From: Burhinus oedicnemus
Taxonomy: Eukaryota; Chordata; Aves; Charadriiformes; Burhinidae
Reading direction: 5' to 3'
Length of the DNA: 64,000 nt
Assembly: GCA_008921705.1 (NCBI GenBank)
Contig: VFFE01009068.1
Span: 1,147,977 to 1,211,976, forward strand
Below the pieces are notes generated by a model that searched no databases, was not told where the DNA came from, and saw nothing but the letters and a program-made list of their open reading frames with translations. A program made the translations under genes and the position numbers. Shown piece after piece: positions 1 to 11,307 of the stretch; position 1 is the stretch's first letter; every line of letters begins with the position of its first letter.

Positions 1-1477
1 ATGGGAAATTAGACAGAACTTGCAATGACTTAGACACATCTTATTTTCAATAAAAGCCCCACCCCAACTATAAGAACTTCTTCATGGATTTTTTTTATAG
101 ATTTAAAGTTTTGTAACTCAAAATAATCATTATTATCTTGAAGAGTAGCCTAAAAGCACATAGCCAACCATATACCTTTTCTGAGAAAAAAAGGGAAACA
201 CCTGAATTTTCAGCAGGGGAATAAGAGAAAGGAGTCTGACAGCATTTGTTTCTACCAAATTCTCAGCCTGTGTCTATTTCAGACTGTTCTCTCTCATGGG
301 ATGTGGCATGCACTTATCCCTTGCTCTAATTTCTTCCAAGGTCTTAGCTGCTAATACAAACATGTTGGAGTGGGCAAAAATTTTATAGCAACATGTTCAT
401 TTGTTACACACTGTACTCTGTATGTTCTTGACAATGACACCCATACCACCAAGGTATCCACATTAAGTTTGTATAGAAAGAAGTTACAGATGGAAAATTG
501 TCACCATTCTTTGGTTCTGTTGCTCAGTTTCCCTATACATGACACACTAAGAAATGCAGAGGGGACTATGCTAGACCTGCACCATTACACTAACATAATG
601 TATAGTTAAAATCCATAGATAAACTTTTAGGAAGTTTACCGGCAGGTGCACTCTAGTAATAAGACTTTCATCTTTTACTGAGTATAAAGGCACAACTGCA
701 TGTATACCATTTACAGTGTAAATCTTTACTAACAGAAGCATAGGACAGTGCTGCCTGTGGAAGTGGCACTCAGCTTTACGAGAAAATTGCATTGAACACT
801 TTTCTCAAATGCTTCAGTTCTGGCCTTTTTCTAATGTCTTTTTGAACCATGCAATCTGAGATAACTTGATTCACATGGAAGAACAGAGGAGCAGCAGCGT
901 ATATAATAAAAGCTGTGAACTTAGATAAATCACCTCACTACGTAAGGACACTGTTCAAAAAATGCATTGAAAAAGCAGCATGATCCTGAGTGAGATGAGG
1001 TGTTTTCAGGAAGGGAGTCTGACTCTTACTGAGGTTGAGGCCTGATTGTTTGGTTGCACTGCAGTGCCATCACCTCTTCTCTCCACTTTGTTCTGTCAGG
1101 ATGTGTTCCAACCTTTCTGTGTCCAAAACTGGCAGAAGAAGCAGATGCTCTACCAACTCTGTCAACTACAAAGGTGGTCCCTGTGATTATCATAACTGGA
1201 TGCAAGCTAAAGATGCTGGAACTTGGTGTGCATCCCATTCCTTCTCTACAACATCCTAAATTTGTTTTTCAAGTACCCACAATAGAGGTCTCCTTCATTC
1301 AGACATTGTCTAGTAAGTCCAGTGACTTTTCTGAAGGTGCTCTGAAAGGAGTGGAATGCATTTCCCAATCATATCCTAAGTGTGAAGTTACCTCTCTTTC
1401 TATAGGACAGGGAAAAGGCTTCGGGACGTTTTTCAGCTCATCCAGCTAAAATCATATTTTGGTTGGGATTGAAATAA
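1..1477. other. Unclassified AT-rich sequence
   Basis: I recognise no gene or repeat here. The longest open frame is 1054-1449 on the plus strand (131 codons), with overlapping open frames on both strands. It has no domain I know, no signal peptide and no repeat homology, so I read it as chance or as an unrecognised old repeat. Confidence 0.5.
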
Positions 1478-2056
1478 TAGTGTGGCCAGCAGGAGTAGAG
1501 AAGTGATCGTGCCCCTGTACTCAGCGCTGGTGAGGCCACAGCTTGAGTACTGTGTTCAGTTTTGGGCGCCACAGTATAGGAGGGACATTGAGGTGCTGGA
1601 GCGTGTCCAGAGAAGGGCAACAAAGCTGGTGAGGGGTCTGGAGAACATGTGTTATGTGGAGCGGCTGAAGGAATTAGGATTGTTTAGTCTGGAGAAGGGA
1701 AGGTTGAGGGGAGACCTTATTGCTCTCTACAACTACCTGAAAGGAGGTTGTAGTGAGATGGGAGCTGATCTCTTCTCCCAAGTAACTAGAGATAGGACAA
1801 GAGGAAACGGGTTCAAGTTGCACCAAGGAAGGTTTAGGCTAGACATTAGGAAAAAAATTTTTCACTGAGTTATCAAACATTGGAAGAGGCTGCCCAGGGA
1901 GATGGTTGAGTCACCATCCCTAGATGTGTTTAAAAGTCATGTAGATGTGGTGCTTAGAGACATGGTTTAGTGGCAGACCTGGTAGAGTAGGGTCAATGGT
2001 TGGACGAGATGATCTTAAAGGTCTTTTTCAACCTGAATGATTCAATGATTCCTCCC
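1478..2056 (+). mobile_element. CR1 LINE, 5'-truncated 3' fragment
   Basis: This is the last part of a CR1 non-LTR retrotransposon. The frame at 1482-1868 encodes the region downstream of the reverse transcriptase fingers and palm. Signatures typical of CR1 ORF2 C-termini are visible: [20 protein letters not shown] near the start, then [21 protein letters not shown] and [10 protein letters not shown]. The frame stops at 1868 where the family continues with a sequence like [16 protein letters not shown], which is still readable downstream in another frame (about 1880-1930), so there is at least one frameshift. It ends in the CR1 3' untranslated region (GGACGAGATGATCTTAAAGG at about 2004) and a degenerate octamer tail (ATGATTCAATGATTCC). 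The body of the element was never inserted, which is usual for CR1. It is not functional. Confidence 0.95.
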
Positions 2057-2179
2057 TTACAGAGAACTGAAGACTTCTTCCTGAAGTCCTGACTCTGAGG
2101 ATTAACAATCAAATCTCACACTTCAAAGCTCAAAGTACTTTTATGAAAAGGTTGAAAAAGAAATTTTATGAAGAAAAAT

Positions 2180-2398
2180 TTTGTGAAGAATTTTTTCATT
2201 ATAAGGGTGGTGAGGCACTGGAACAGGTTGCCCAGAGAAGTTGTAGATGTCCCATCCCTAGAAGTATTCAAGGCCAGGCTGGATGGGGCTTTCAGCAACC
2301 TGGTCTAGTGGGAGGTGTTGTTGCCCATTGCAGGGGGGTTGGAACTAGATGACCGTTGATGTCCCTTCCAACCTAAACCATTCTATGATTTTATGCAA
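2180..2398 (+). mobile_element. CR1 LINE, short 3' end
   Basis: A second, shorter CR1 copy lies about 125 bases after the first and in the same orientation. It starts within the stretch encoding the end of ORF2 (GTGGTGAGGCACTGGAACAG, about 2207) and runs through the 3' untranslated region (GGGGGGTTGGAACTAGATGA) to CCATTCTATGATTTTATG. Its 3' wording differs from the neighbouring copy at 1478-2056, so it belongs to another CR1 subfamily and is an independent insertion, not a duplication. Confidence 0.93.
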
Positions 2399-3238
2399 TG
2401 TTTTTATCCACAGAATCTTAACTGAGCGGGTAAAAGGAAGGGGGACTTTTCACTTTCTCTTGAAGTATCAGATGGAGATCTACAGGTAGAAGCAGGACAC
2501 TTAGGAAGGTAGGACCAATGTGCTGGTGGTGTTCATTAAGTGCTGCTGCTTTATGAGCCAAAATGTTGGAAAATGGATACAAAGAATACCATGACAACAA
2601 GAACTAGACCCAACATATTTCGTTTTGGAAATAAAATTATTTTTTAAGGGCACTAATAAAGAAAATAATTTGCAAAATGTAGGTGTGTATATGGAGTCAT
2701 GCTGTTAAAGTTCCTATACAGTAAAAGACCATTGTTGCATCTTTAAATAACTGTGGAAAATGGTATCAAAGGCATCAGATACATGTCCATGTCCTGAGAC
2801 CTCTTCAGCGATAAGGATAAGTGAGACGGTTTGTGGAGACCAGCTGATGTGTCCTGAACACTGTGCCGTAATCCTAATGAAGTGTCCACCAAAACTTTAG
2901 TGATCAGACATGCTGTATTCAAGGTTGTGAGAAGCAATTCTACCAGCAGATGTTTGCTGAGTTCCTATAAACCCCTAAATGTCAAGAAAATCCAAAAGAT
3001 TTTAAATAAATTATCTGCATCATGCAAGGCTTCTTAGACAAAATAATCAATAAGCACCAGAATCAGTGTTCATGTATGTCATTTGCACGTGGACTTCTTA
3101 CACAGTTAGGGCTTCTCTATATCAAAATCCTAAGCAGTCCAATAGAAACTGTTTTTTCTGATAATTTTTTATTCGTTCTATAGAAACAAATTTCCCAAGA
3201 TACTCAAACAATGATACGTAAAGATGATTTATTTCCAC
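2399..3238. other. Unclassified AT-rich sequence
   Basis: No gene or repeat was recognised. Only short open frames of about 60 codons occur, in several frames and on both strands, as expected by chance. Confidence 0.5.
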
Positions 3239-3239
3239 G

Positions 3240-3272
<33 letters not shown>
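3239..3272. repeat. (AG)n microsatellite
   Basis: A dinucleotide run, interrupted near its left end by AGAGAGAAAG and then a pure (AG)11 at 3249-3270. It is not attached to a recognisable retroelement tail. Confidence 0.95.
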
Positions 3273-3273
<1 letters not shown>

Positions 3274-5339
3274 CTTAATGATTTTCATTTTCCTGAAAAT
3301 GTTTTTTATTCAGTTGGTTTTGTTTTGCTGTCTGTTTATATTCTCCTTGTTAATACAACAAAACAACATGAGTCATTCTCTTATCCAGTGGTAACTTTTT
3401 TATTTGGCTAAAGTATGGATCATTTACATATTTTCTTCATTAGAACATATTTTTTTCAAGATATTTTTTCTTTGTCTCTCTCATAATCACCCCTAGAGTT
3501 AATGAGTTTATTTTGTAAGAAGAGTCCAAACTATTCATACCCAAAGGAAATTGAATTTCCTGTGCATTTACAGAAATATATATGTACACATTTCTGGCAT
3601 TTATTAAAGGTCTATGGAGAGTTTTCCTTGCTGAACATCCACCTGTCTCCTACATTTCTTTCATCTTTTTTCTCAATTTTTATGTACTAACTCAACTAAG
3701 AATACCAGGAGGATGTAGCAATTATCCTATTTTCATCAAACGACAGATGTTCCAAATGCTCAGCCCTCTCCTGCAGGGGATGGATCTGGGAAAATGCATC
3801 TGTTGCAATGCAACCACAGTTAGGCAGCAAAGTTGCAGTATAACTTTAGCAGGAAACAAAAAAATCTTGTTTAGATTTCTATACTTTCATTTTAATGCAA
3901 CTTTTATCACTATGACCAGGTATTTCAATTGGAACTGTGAGGTCTTACTTATACTTGCTTTTGAGATAGGATACTTAAAAAAAATAATTTTGTCCATCTT
4001 TCCAGGAACACCTTTGACAATGTTCAAGGTAAACAACAGTAGCGCCTATAATTCCTGGAAGATGAGCTGTTTTCTTGTCTTGTCAAGAGTAGAACTCTAT
4101 TGTTATCTTCTTAAATTTTATATTTTGTAACTCCACACTGGTAGAGTTGTGCCATTCATGAAATTCCAACTCCAGTCACAGAAAGAATACAGGGACTTAT
4201 TCTAGCTCAAAGGCACAGTCTGCCACCTTTGTCACAGAGAATTGTGCTTACCACTTCATGTCCTCAGGGACACGCGTATTCCTCTACAGATCTGATGGCT
4301 CCCATGTGGTCTTTCCCAGTAGGACAAAACCACTCATTTATGCCAACCACTTGCTAATTTTGCAATGGGAACACAGGCCAATCACCACGAGTCTCATAGT
4401 TCTGCAGCAATTTCTCACAGCTCTACATGATGACAGAAGAAAATTATCACACTTGGATTGGAAAAGATACCGTATAAAGTGGCTCAGCTTACTACAGGGC
4501 AATGTAACATAGAATACATCCACACAATCCCAGTAGCAGGTATATCTCACAGCTCAGCAAAACCATGGATTTCCATATGACTAGTTGTATAAAGGCTAGA
4601 TAAGCTTAGTTACCCGAATGGTATTTCAGTCACCATGTTTAGGCTCGTTTTGTGTACTCGTTACATTCACAGAACAATCTAACATAAAACAGATTCATTC
4701 TTTACAGGCCATTTGTATGAGAATGGCCTGGCTAGTAGTTTTAATATTACCTTTACTGGAGTAGCATGACACAACCAGTTCATTTTTATAACATGTTTTT
4801 AATCCAGTTTCAGTATCTTGTTTGGGGAACTCTTGTTTTATCTGTATGAACGTTTAATTTGTGGTTTAAGTAAACATATTATGCTGCCAAGAAAAGATAA
4901 AAAAACTCAGTATCTTCAGTTTGGCTTTTGACTTACAAAGTCAGCATGTGTCTTTTAAAGATTTTTGCGACATCATGATATATGTAGCCAGCCAATCAAT
5001 TATAAATATTTAACTCATGTTCATGAATACAGAAAAATTCCTCTGTCAAACACTACTAGTGGACCAAACAATTGTAATGCAACCTCTGCTTCTTATCCTT
5101 TACTTTTACTGGACTACTGATGGACATAATTGACTTTCAGTATAATCACCTTTCAGGTAATAGTACATGCCTAAGTAAGTTTACATATGTTGTTGCCCAG
5201 AGAGATTTTCACTCAATGTACTTAGTCTTCTGCTGCATATTTTTCCAATTGTGTGTTCTTAACGGAAAAAGATCAGTGTTGGAACTCAGTAAAAATACCT
5301 AACTGTTTTACACAATTCTCATGACTTACCATCTCAGTA
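3273..5339. other. Unclassified AT-rich sequence
   Basis: No known repeat is visible. It contains the longest open frame of the window outside retroelements (3582-4130, listed separately). It also has a perfect 9-bp inverted repeat, CAGGCCATT at 4705-4713 and AATGGCCTG at 4722-4730, with an 8-base spacer. Confidence 0.5.
3582..4130 (+). other. 182-codon open frame of unknown status
   Basis: This is the longest open frame not explained by a retroelement. The predicted product is rich in Phe, Leu, Ile, Tyr and Cys, as expected from translating AT-rich DNA. I see no family motif. The hydrophobic stretch near residues 25-40 could mimic a membrane segment but is probably compositional. No promoter, splice pattern or poly(A) signal ties it to a transcript. 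A frame this long is uncommon but not very unlikely in 64 kb of such composition read in six frames. I do not call it a gene. Confidence 0.1.
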
Positions 5340-5740
5340 TCTACTGGAAGGGCGATGTGACATGACGCAAGCAATCCAGGATATTTTTGGAGACTGTCAA
5401 AGAAAACTGATGATGATTAATGAACCACTGAATTGTTGATTGCTGAGTCAACTAAGGGAGGTGCCCCTAGTTGGACTGGTTATTCATAAATGAAGAAGAA
5501 TGGATGGATGTTGTAAAGGTCAATGACAGCCTTGACAGTAATAAATGTGAGAGAGTAGAATTTAAGATCCTGAGAGAAGTAAGCAAGATAAATAGTAAAG
5601 TCATGGTCTTGGACTTCAGGAAACCAGACTTTGACTTTTTCAGTGATCTACTTGGGAAACTAATGGGAGAGGTCCTGAGGGGCAATGGGGCCAGGAGAGC
5701 TGACCTTCTGAGAGCACAGGAACAGGCCATACTTTGAAAT
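5340..5740 (+). mobile_element. Old CR1 LINE, part 1 (end of endonuclease domain and linker)
   Basis: A heavily diverged CR1 ORF2 remnant. The clearest frame is 5471-5737. It follows the CR1 order after the endonuclease: a leader like the family's LLDLLF-N-EG segment (here WLFINEEEWMDVV), then EFKILREV, LDFRKPDFDFFSDLLG and RAQEQAI. In well-preserved copies the segment between the first two carries the catalytic SDH triad. Here it reads SNKCERVEF, so the site is lost. Weak similarity begins at about 5340 with frameshifts. The element resumes at 6189 after foreign sequence, and the roughly 100 codons that normally join the two parts are missing. This is by far the most decayed CR1 in the window. 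Confidence 0.8.
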
Positions 5741-5945
5741 CAGACTTGCTGATATTGATTCTGTTCCTGAATCAGTTCTCTACACCTGCTTCAGTTTTCA
5801 TCACATGCTCACACTAATCCCATTCTACTTTTTATTTTCAGTCTATGCCTTACATTTTTTTTACACATTCCTACTCTCGTTTTGTCACATGCTCAGTCAT
5901 CCTCTATCATTTATTCTCTCTTATTTGTATATTTATTTAGTAAAC
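5741..5945. other. Unclassified block inside the old CR1
   Basis: About 200 bases of pyrimidine-rich, AT-rich sequence between the two halves of the old CR1. It does not resemble the CR1 segment expected here. It is either flanking DNA brought in by a rearrangement or part of an unrecognised insertion. Confidence 0.4.
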
Positions 5946-5947
5946 TC

Positions 5948-6120
5948 ATGCATAGCACAGCATAGCGTAGCATAGCATGGAATAGCATGGAATAGCATGG
6001 AATAGAATAGAATAGAATAGAATAGAATAGAATAGAATAGAATAGAATAGAATAGAATAGAATAGAATAGAATAGAATAGAATAGAATAGAATAGAATAG
6101 AATAGAATAGAATAGAATAG
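5948..6120. repeat. (AATAG)24 microsatellite grading into variant units
   Basis: Positions 6001-6120 are 24 uninterrupted copies of AATAG. To the left the array degrades into AATAGCATGG decamers and then CATAG, CGTAG and CACAG variants back to about 5948. On the minus strand this is the expanded (ATTCT)-type 3' tail of the short CR1 at 6121-6188. The purest units abut the element, and the variant units lie at the far end. Confidence 0.97.
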
Positions 6121-6188
6121 TTCAGCTGGAAGGGACCTGCAATGATCATCTAGTCCAACTGCCTGACCACTTCAGGGCTGACCAAATA
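6121..6188 (-). mobile_element. Extremely 5'-truncated CR1 (68 bp plus tail)
   Basis: Read on the minus strand, this is only the last bases of a CR1 3' untranslated region: GGTCAGCCCTGAAGTGG, then TTGGACTAGATGATCATTGC and AGGTCCCTTCCAGCTGAA, running straight into the ATTCT-type tail. It lies between the two halves of the older plus-strand CR1, so it probably landed in or next to that copy and is younger. It has no coding capacity. Confidence 0.85.
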
Positions 6189-7090
6189 TTATTCTGATGC
6201 ATGAAAAAAGGCTAAGGTCCTCAGTGCCATTTCTTTGTCTTGTTTTTTACTACTGGGGTCTGTTCTTAGTCCTTCCACGTGCTTGAGCTTACTAGCAGAT
6301 TCTGGGGTTATCAGGCATCTCCCACCGCAGGGGAAGACAGAGTTAGAAATTACTTAAGCCAACAGACCATACCTAAGTCCATGAGACCAGGTGGGCTACA
6401 GCTGAGGGTGTTGAGGAAGTTGGCCATTGTCCTGTGAGGCTGCTCTATCTTGTCTTTGAAAGATCCTGGTGACTGCGAGAGGCTCCTGATGGCAGAAACA
6501 AAGGCAGATGTCACACCCATCTTCAAGGAGGGAAAGATAGAGTATGTGGGGAACTACAAATTGGTCAGATTTATCTTGGTGCCCTGGAAAATTTTGGTGC
6601 AAATTCACCTGGAAACCATTTCCAAGGACACAACTGACAAGAAAGTCGCTGGAAACACCCAGCATAGATATACCCAGCAAGTCATGCTTGACCGAGCTGA
6701 GTGTCTTCTAATATGAGATGACTGCTTGTGTGGGTAAGGGGAGAGCAGTGGATGATAGTGACGTTAAGTTTAAGAAGGTTTTTTGACACAATCTGTCATA
6801 TTATCTTTGCCACCAAACTGGTAAGATACCGACTGCAAAGTTGAGCAAAATTGGCTGGACTGCTGGGCTCAAAAAGTTATGACTAGCAGTTCGCAGATGG
6901 TTATTCTTGGTATTCTTCAGGGGCTGATACTGGGACTGATGCTGTTTAACATTTGTATTAATGGCCTGATAGAAAAGAATGCAACCTCAGTAATTATGAA
7001 GGTGAATCCAAATTAGGGACAGTGGATAATACGCTGGAAAGTAGGGCTGTTATTCAGAAGGCCGTTAGAAGCTGAGGGTTGAATGTCAGT
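6189..7090 (+). mobile_element. Old CR1 LINE, part 2 (reverse transcriptase remnant)
   Basis: This continues the decayed CR1 of 5340-5740. It picks up at the segment before the reverse transcriptase (KAEVLSAFF in good copies, here shifted at 6210-6240), then a degraded form of the [17 protein letters not shown] block at 6375-6425. The frame at 6450-6716 shows DVTPIFKEGKIE and GNYKLVRFILVPWKI. The family's SGVPQGSVLG block survives as GILQGLILGLMLFNI at about 6910-6955. The catalytic palm motifs (YLDFSKAFD and FADD in good copies) are not readable as such. Several frameshifts and stops make it a fossil. Similarity fades at about 7080-7090, so no 3' end or tail is present. Confidence 0.8.
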
Positions 7091-9429
7091 GACACAAGCT
7101 AGCAAACCTTCCAGAGCAGAAGAGAAAATTTTACTCATGATGATCTTTTTAGATTTGATAATTACCAGTTTGATTTTCCTTCAGCACCTGACAAAAACAA
7201 AATTCTGAGAGTTGTTGTTCTTGATGTCCTAATGATAATTCTCCTTATAAAGAACCCATTTTATTTCTGTAAGATACAGATTATGTGGTCTGCTGCCGCT
7301 TTCCCTGGTAACTGTGAAGCAGCTGTCCAACTTCTACCACATTTGGCATAGAAGTAGAGGTCTCACAGCTATTAAGTTTCAACAAATTTCATGAAAACAG
7401 GCATAGGAGTAGTCAGCCCCTACTACATGAAAAAAGTTCAATTTCAGCTCAGCAGTGTTGCCAGGGACATGGAAGATAAAAGCTTACCTGGAGGAGCAAA
7501 AGAGGTAAGGATGAAAGCTAAGGTGCTAGCAGGCAAGGTTGGAGATGAAGGTGTAACAGTTTGGAAAGGATGTGGAATAAATCCAGTGAAACTAGCCTTA
7601 ACTAGTTCTGCTCCTCATAAAAAATCTTGGAGTTTGAGGTTTGAAAACTTGGAGCAGAAAGTGAAGATAAGAACCAACACAGCCTGAACTTATAGGATAT
7701 GGAAGTAATTGGTGAAACAGAAACAAAATATTTTCTCCTGTCCACAAAGAAAAAAATACAAAAATATTGTCATGTGTCTGGGTCTGTATCCTGACACTTA
7801 CCCAGTGGCATAAAACAAAATGAACAAGCAGGCAGCAACATAGTTCTTCTCATATTTAACTTACATCATTTTGGTTTACATGTTTAAATTCTTTGCTCTG
7901 AAGAAAGCATACTTCCCTGGTAATGGTTGACTAGATATGATGTAGCAGCTATGAAAACCAGTTGCAAATATCAGACACTTTTTCTGTTTAAATGAAAGGG
8001 CAGCTTGATTCAAGAAAACCACAGAAGTCTTTAAGCTCTGCCAGTTCCAGTATCCTTAGATCCTGCTAATTTAATTATTGTTCATGAGGAGATTCATCCA
8101 CTGTTTTTCAACTAGCATTCTTGGTTCAGTAGGCAATGGCAGGGTTAAAGCTGCCTCTGCAGCTTCATTCTGGCAAATGCCTACCCTTGCCATGCACCTG
8201 TAATGCAACATGGTTTTTATTCCACATTAGAAACACTGCAGCTATCAAGATGGGAGTAACAGATGTTTTCAGAAGGGCCTGGGGACCAGTAAAATAAGCA
8301 AGATGGAATTAGGGACTTTGAAGGAGGAAAGCAGAAGGGAGATCCTCTATTCCTTAAAGTTTTGATTCAAAAAAAAAACCAAGGCCAGTTCTTAATTAAA
8401 TACTGCAGGGCTTGCCCCTCTACCCGTGTGCCAAGATATTTAGTTTCATCGTAGCTGATGAGGCCACCGCTACTTGTGATAACAAAATATTTGCAATGAA
8501 GCACTAGATAAGAATATGATCTGAGACAACAGAATACTTGATTGCCTTTCATTAAAATGTTCCCAGTTTCCTCCATCTCAAAACTTAACTTTTACAATTC
8601 AAATTGGCTCTCAAAACTGATGTTTGAGGCAGCCTATGTGACAGGGTAGGAGATATATTCAGATGACATAATGAACCACAGAAGTTCATTTAAAGCTCCT
8701 CTTCTCTGGACTGGTGCCGGGTTATCAATGTGTAAAATGTCAGGAGAAATTTCCTAATATGAGGCAACCTTAGAAACACACTTGTCCTGTTCTCAAACGT
8801 TCCTTAGCGAGCCCATCAAGAATACTTCTGTACTGAATTCAAGTCCTGTTTGCATTAGGAAATTCACAGTGGTGCAGTGTACTTCTGAATGCTACCCAGT
8901 GAACCTACACTGACACACTTTAAGCATGCTTACCTAAGGCTTTCAGTCTTGTTTAACTCCCTCAGAAGAGAATCAGAGCAGACTTCCTTAAAGATAATGA
9001 CAATATAGGCCATTCTAAGCAGAATAAAATAAAAATAAGGTAAAGTAAACCACAACAAAACCCTCCAAAAAAACCAGACATTTACTGAATGAGATACTAA
9101 AGCATGCTCATAATTCTGCTTTTTTTTTTCGTTGGTTCATTTCCCGTGGACCATGGCAACCCTAGTATACTGTAGAGGAATGTGTTGTCACTCTACAGTA
9201 AATGCTCTAATTTTATAGTCAAGGATGATCTGTTCTATAATGAAGCATCCTAGTCACACACATAGGACAGGTACTATACCAAGCACTGGGAACACAACTG
9301 GATCTAGAAGAGAGGGAGCTCTGAACTGCATGGACACAAACTTCTCCACTTCATTTGGCTTCCAGGCAAGGGAAGCACTCACTTAGGTGGACATCCTTTC
9401 TAGTGCAGACATAATTTATGTCTTTGCTG
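7091..9429. other. Unclassified AT-rich sequence
   Basis: No gene or known repeat was recognised. The longest frame (7391-7687, 98 codons) shows no domain. A perfect inverted repeat is listed at 9168-9200. Confidence 0.5.
9168..9200. repeat. Perfect 10-bp inverted repeat
   Basis: TACTGTAGAG at 9168-9177 and its exact complement CTCTACAGTA at 9191-9200, with a 13-base spacer. Its function is unknown. Confidence 0.7.
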
Positions 9430-9900
9430 CATTTCATAGAATCATAGAATCATAGAATCGTAGAATCGTAGAATGGTTTAGGTTGGAAGGGTCCATAAAG
9501 ATCATCTTGTTCCAACCCCCCTACCATGGGAAAGGACACCTTCCACTAGACCTGGTTGCTCAAAGCCCCATCTAAAATGTTCTTCAACACTTCCAGGGAT
9601 GGGGCATCCACAACTTCCCTGGGAATCCTGTTCCAGTGTTGCACTGCCCCCAGAGTAAAGAATGTCTTCCTAATATCTAGTCTAAATCTCCCCTCTTCCA
9701 GTTTGAAGCCATTACTCCTCATCCTATCACTACGTGCTCTTGTAAAAAGTCCCCCTCCACCTTTCCTGTAGGCCCCCTTTATGTACTGGAAGGCTGCTGT
9801 AAGGTCTCCCAGGAGTATTCTCTTCTCCAGGCTAAATTTGTAGATGTCTTTTTGGACTGAGATAGCTAACACAGCAACACTTTTCCTGAAATATTCTTGA
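9430..9900 (-). mobile_element. CR1 LINE, 5'-truncated 3' fragment
   Basis: A minus-strand CR1 3' end. The tail, at the left, is a run of CATAGAAT octamers with CGTAGAAT variants (9434-9470). The minus-strand frame 9546-9872 carries the CR1 C-terminal signatures [60 protein letters not shown] and GALSNQV. The frame is open across the preserved part, so this copy is younger than the one at 5340-7090. Similarity stops at about 9900, inside the region that precedes FSLEK in fuller copies. Confidence 0.95.
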
Positions 9901-11288
9901 AGGCATGGAGCATGAATTTTTTATCTTGATGCGGCCAGATGAAGAAAACAACGGATGAGATGAAAACACTGAAGGAAACACAAGGGAAATAAAAACAGAT
10001 ATATATCCAATAGTGTTTCACATCAAGGTAATTATGGCAACATAAATAAATGATACTTATCTTTCAAGTGAATATAAAATAATTTTTAATTATTTCTTGT
10101 AATTAAAGTTTATATTCTGAAGGACGGAAGAATAGAAACTCTCTAAAAAAGTATCAGAAAGGGAAGCTGTGGTGAAGCACTACAATTCAATACCTGCTTG
10201 AAATCTTATGAATAAGAGGCCCACTACGGAATGTCAGACAAGCAAGCCCTCACTGGCAGATGAGGTGTATGACCTTGGGGCATTTTTAGTGGCAATCCTG
10301 AGTTGTAAATATTCCCTTCCAACTTCATTGTAAAGATAACTGAATTAGAAGAACAAAATTGTAACATCTTCACCATGTATATCAAGAGTGAATGAAAAAA
10401 GATTAATCAGCATATACAGCAATACTGACAAATGAAAAGTAAATGGCTGTAAATGATATGCATGACTTTCTGCCTCTCCATTAAGTTGCAAATTATAATT
10501 ATGTTTGAGTACAGTTATGATATATTAACGTTTGTATGATTTTGCAGGATTTCTAAGCATAAGAGACTGAGTCCTGGGGAACAATTCTTCCTCTGTTCAG
10601 TATCGCAATGACAGAACTGGAAAGAAAATAAAATAGTAGCACTGAAGACATCATATTGCTTTCAAGGACCTGGAGTAGACAATGGAAACAGGCCTCTAAC
10701 TTTTAATAGCAAGTTTTAGAATTTAATAGTATGCAATTATCCCCCAGGAAATCCCTCTGCAGGTTGAAAAACTGGAAGCAGACCTGATACTCTTAGGCTG
10801 TTTTTCTACTCAAGAAAAAGAGTAGTGTTTCTTAAGCCATTTAAAAAAGCCTCTTCAGTTTTCACGTGCTTCTTTCCTTTGCTCTGGATGGTCTTGTGCT
10901 TGTCTTGCAAGAGCCAGTTTACCACAAGCTTAGTTTCTACACATTAAAATGACTTGCACTAATATTCCCTAAGAAGACAGTGCAGATTCTTGACTCCCTC
11001 TTCAGTGAGTAGTACCCTAGTGTTGGTTTGGCAACAGCTGGAAGGACGTTTCTTAGCCAGTTGCCTAGCTGCCACCCCATGCTTCTTTGCATACTGCACG
11101 TATTTAAAGAACCATTTAACCAGGCCTTTCATCTAAGTGCTCTTTAGTGATGTGAAGTTATGGTGCCTAGATGTCACCTCCCTGTTCAGATGCTGGTCTC
11201 AGTCAAGTTTGGTCAGTTGTTTTACTCATCCATAGTCCATATCTCTATAATGCACTGTGATGTTATACCAGATCAAATACGTTTATTG
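9901..11288. other. Unclassified AT-rich sequence
   Basis: No gene or known repeat was recognised. It contains only scattered A- and T-runs. Confidence 0.5.
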
Positions 11289-11307
11289 ATAGAGTTTTAA
11301 ACTAGAT

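Noticed and set aside
1054..1449. 131-codon open frame before the first CR1
   Set aside because: There is no motif or transcript signal. Another frame and the opposite strand are open over the same bases, which suggests stop-poor composition and not coding.
5946..6149. Minus-strand frame with repeated FYSIL units
   Set aside because: This is a translation of the (AATAG)24 array. A pentamer read in triplets repeats every five codons, and no protein is implied.
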